Below are positions 24,007-25,013 of a DNA stretch of 25,013 nt, piece by piece. Position numbers and translations under genes: made by a program. The notes below the pieces were generated by a model, which saw nothing but the letters and a program-made list of their open reading frames with translations, was not told the DNA's origin and did no database searches. Every line of letters begins with the position of its first letter. The stretch's first letter is position 1. The DNA comes from Ancrocorticia sp052089425 (GTDB lineage: Bacteria > Actinomycetota > Actinomycetes > Actinomycetales > Actinomycetaceae), in assembly GCF_052089425.1 (NCBI RefSeq), contig NZ_JBQCZW010000032.1, forward strand, positions 1 to 25,013, read 5' to 3'.

Positions 24007-24042
24007 TCCTCAATGAAATCTGATCCGATCCGGTATCAGGGT
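24007..24042. repeat. degenerate CRISPR repeat (copy C)
   Basis: CCTCAATGAA is an exact match to the first ten repeat bases after the G, and CCGAT matches at the repeat's centre; about 18 of 35 positions agree overall. CTGAT/ATCAG (24020-24024, 24035-24039) could still form a stem. Confidence 0.5.
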
Positions 24043-24090
24043 GGTTGCTTCGATGCTATAGGTAATCTCCGACAGATTCGCTCGCGTAGC

Positions 24091-24129
24091 GTTTGATGAA
24101 GTTGTCTGCGATCCGATCCCGCTTGCAAC
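24091..24129. repeat. strongly degenerate CRISPR repeat (copy D)
   Basis: Only ATGAAG near the left end and GCTTGCAAC at the right end (8 of 9 bases of the repeat's terminus) are recognisable, with about 3 extra bases between. Its right end is 72 bases before that of copy E, the array's period, which supports the call. Confidence 0.4.
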
Positions 24130-24165
24130 CCCCGTGATCATAGGCCTTCCAGAATTCGGTCAGCA

Positions 24166-24201
24166 GTTCCAGTGAAAGGCCGACCAAGATTGGCCGGCAG
24201 C
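24166..24201. repeat. degenerate CRISPR repeat (copy E)
   Basis: A gapless match of about 22 of 36 positions to the array repeat. The interval to the first good repeat is 35 bases, a normal spacer length, so it is in register. Left arm GCCGACC and right arm GGCCGGC show a paired A-T to G-C change and one mismatch. Confidence 0.7.
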
Positions 24202-24236
24202 TGTCTCAAAGAGCGTGTTCTCAGGAAAAGTGGAAA

Positions 24237-25013
24237 GCCTCAATGAAGGGCCAACCGATTAAGGCTGGCAACCGGACAGGTCGAGTTCACATCCTCAACG
24301 CTCTATCGACCTCAATGAAGGGCCAGCCGATTCAGGCTGGCAACACCTCCCCAGATGATTACTACGATACCGTAGCCCTGCCTCAATGAAGGGCCAGCCG
24401 ATTAAGGCTGGCAACCGAGGAAATCGTCACTGGGCTTCTCGAAGCTAAAGTGCCTCAATGAAGGGCCAGCCGATTAAGGCTGGCAACCCCGATCCCGGTC
24501 TAGATCCTGCCGGCGTGCTGGACACGCCTCAATGAAGGGCCAGCCGATTAAGGCTGGCAACTCAAAGATCGTAGCAGACTCAATCTCACTGTACAGGGCC
24601 TCAATGAAGGGCCAGCCGATTAAGGCTGGCAACCTGCATTTTCGCATTAATACCCGCAATACTCATACGGCCTCAATGAAGGGCCAGCCGATTAAGGCTG
24701 GCAACCGCAATATACACGCCCGCGGAATACCAACAACACCTGCCTCAATGAAGGGCCAGCCGATTAAGGCTGGCAACGTGTGCGGTGTATCCCGGTACTC
24801 GGGGTTAGTGATTCCGCCTCAATGAAGGGCCAGCCGATTAAGGCTGGCAACCCTACTAGCTCCGGATGTTTACCCGTGATATCGGGAGCCTCAATGAAGG
24901 GCCAGCCGATTAAGGCTGGCAACGCGACCACCAGACTCGCCGGTGCCTCCAGATCGGCGCCTCAATGAAGGGCCAGCCGATTAAGGCTGGCAACCAAGGA
25001 ACTCGCCCAGACT
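24237..25013 (-). CRISPR. CRISPR array, 11 repeats, continuing past the right edge
   Basis: Eleven copies of a 36-base repeat begin at 24237, 24309, 24380, 24452, 24526, 24598, 24670, 24742, 24816, 24888 and 24959, with ten complete unique spacers of 35-38 bases and a partial eleventh from 24995. The repeat reads GCCTCAATGAAGGG then CCAGCC GATTAA GGCTGG then CAAC; GCCAGCC/GGCTGGC makes a 7-bp stem. Nine copies are identical. The first has one change (CCAACC), and the second has two (A in place of the first G; GATTC). Decay on the left marks the leader-distal end, and the reverse-strand repeat ends in ATTGAGGC, resembling the common ATTGAAAC handle, so transcription is probably right to left and the leader lies beyond the edge. 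No cas gene is in the window, so the type is not assignable; the ending reminds me of type I-G (former I-U) repeats, unverified. Confidence 0.98.

Noticed and set aside
24474..24968. Open frames on both strands inside the array, encoding repeated MKGQPIKAGN-like units
   Set aside because: They are translations of the CRISPR repeats. The units vary only in the spacers, and no ribosome site or domain is present.
22796..25013. The alarmone synthetase as part of a CRISPR-associated or CBASS-like defence system
   Set aside because: It reads as an ordinary RelQ-like synthetase in an operon with acylphosphatase and a transporter, and it faces away from the array. It neighbours only the array's decayed end; no effector or cas gene is linked.
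1..25013. tRNA or rRNA genes and insertion sequences
   Set aside because: I looked for CCA-ended cloverleaf patterns, rRNA cores and transposase motifs and saw none, but without a search tool a tRNA could be missed.

Overview
The window looks like chromosomal DNA from a fairly GC-rich actinobacterium. Several starts look leaderless (TAnnnT six or seven bases before the ATG), ilvBNC has a short-peptide attenuator of the type known in corynebacteria, and the proteins read as actinobacterial. Actinomycetaceae (Trueperella, Arcanobacterium, Actinomyces relatives) is my best guess, from recall only.

Layout. (1) 1-8270, branched-chain amino acid synthesis: ilvD; an AspT/YidE-type membrane exchanger; an unknown gene on the minus strand; then a leader peptide plus terminator followed by ilvB-ilvN-ilvC, closed by a 15-bp terminator hairpin. 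(2) 8323-9300, a DUF4241-like protein. (3) 9350-19884, a pentose (L-arabinose-type) catabolic island: MFS sugar porter, LacI regulator, an FGGY kinase, araA, an FSA-type aldolase, a SorC-family regulator, araB and a SIS-domain sugar-phosphate isomerase. LacI-type GTTAGCGCTAAC operators flank the porter promoter and lie just downstream of the kinase promoter. The SorC/araB divergent promoter region has its own repeats. (4) 20081-21481, a CycA-type amino acid permease. (5) 21478-23722 on the minus strand, a probable operon of a small alarmone synthetase, acylphosphatase and a YdcZ-type DMT transporter. (6) 23874-25013, the end of a CRISPR array with decayed repeats on its left side. It runs off the right edge, and no cas gene is in the window.

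How it works together. IlvB/IlvN, IlvC and IlvD are three consecutive steps of valine/isoleucine synthesis. In the pentose island the porter would import sugar, AraA would isomerise L-arabinose to L-ribulose, and two different FGGY kinases could phosphorylate the ketose. The usual next enzyme, AraD (L-ribulose-5-phosphate 4-epimerase), is absent from the island. In its place are an FSA-type Schiff-base aldolase and a KpsF/GutQ-like SIS isomerase. This is the best candidate here for an undescribed metabolic arrangement, although araD may lie elsewhere in the genome. The second item of note is the CRISPR trailer, where decayed repeats keep their hairpin through paired changes in both arms.
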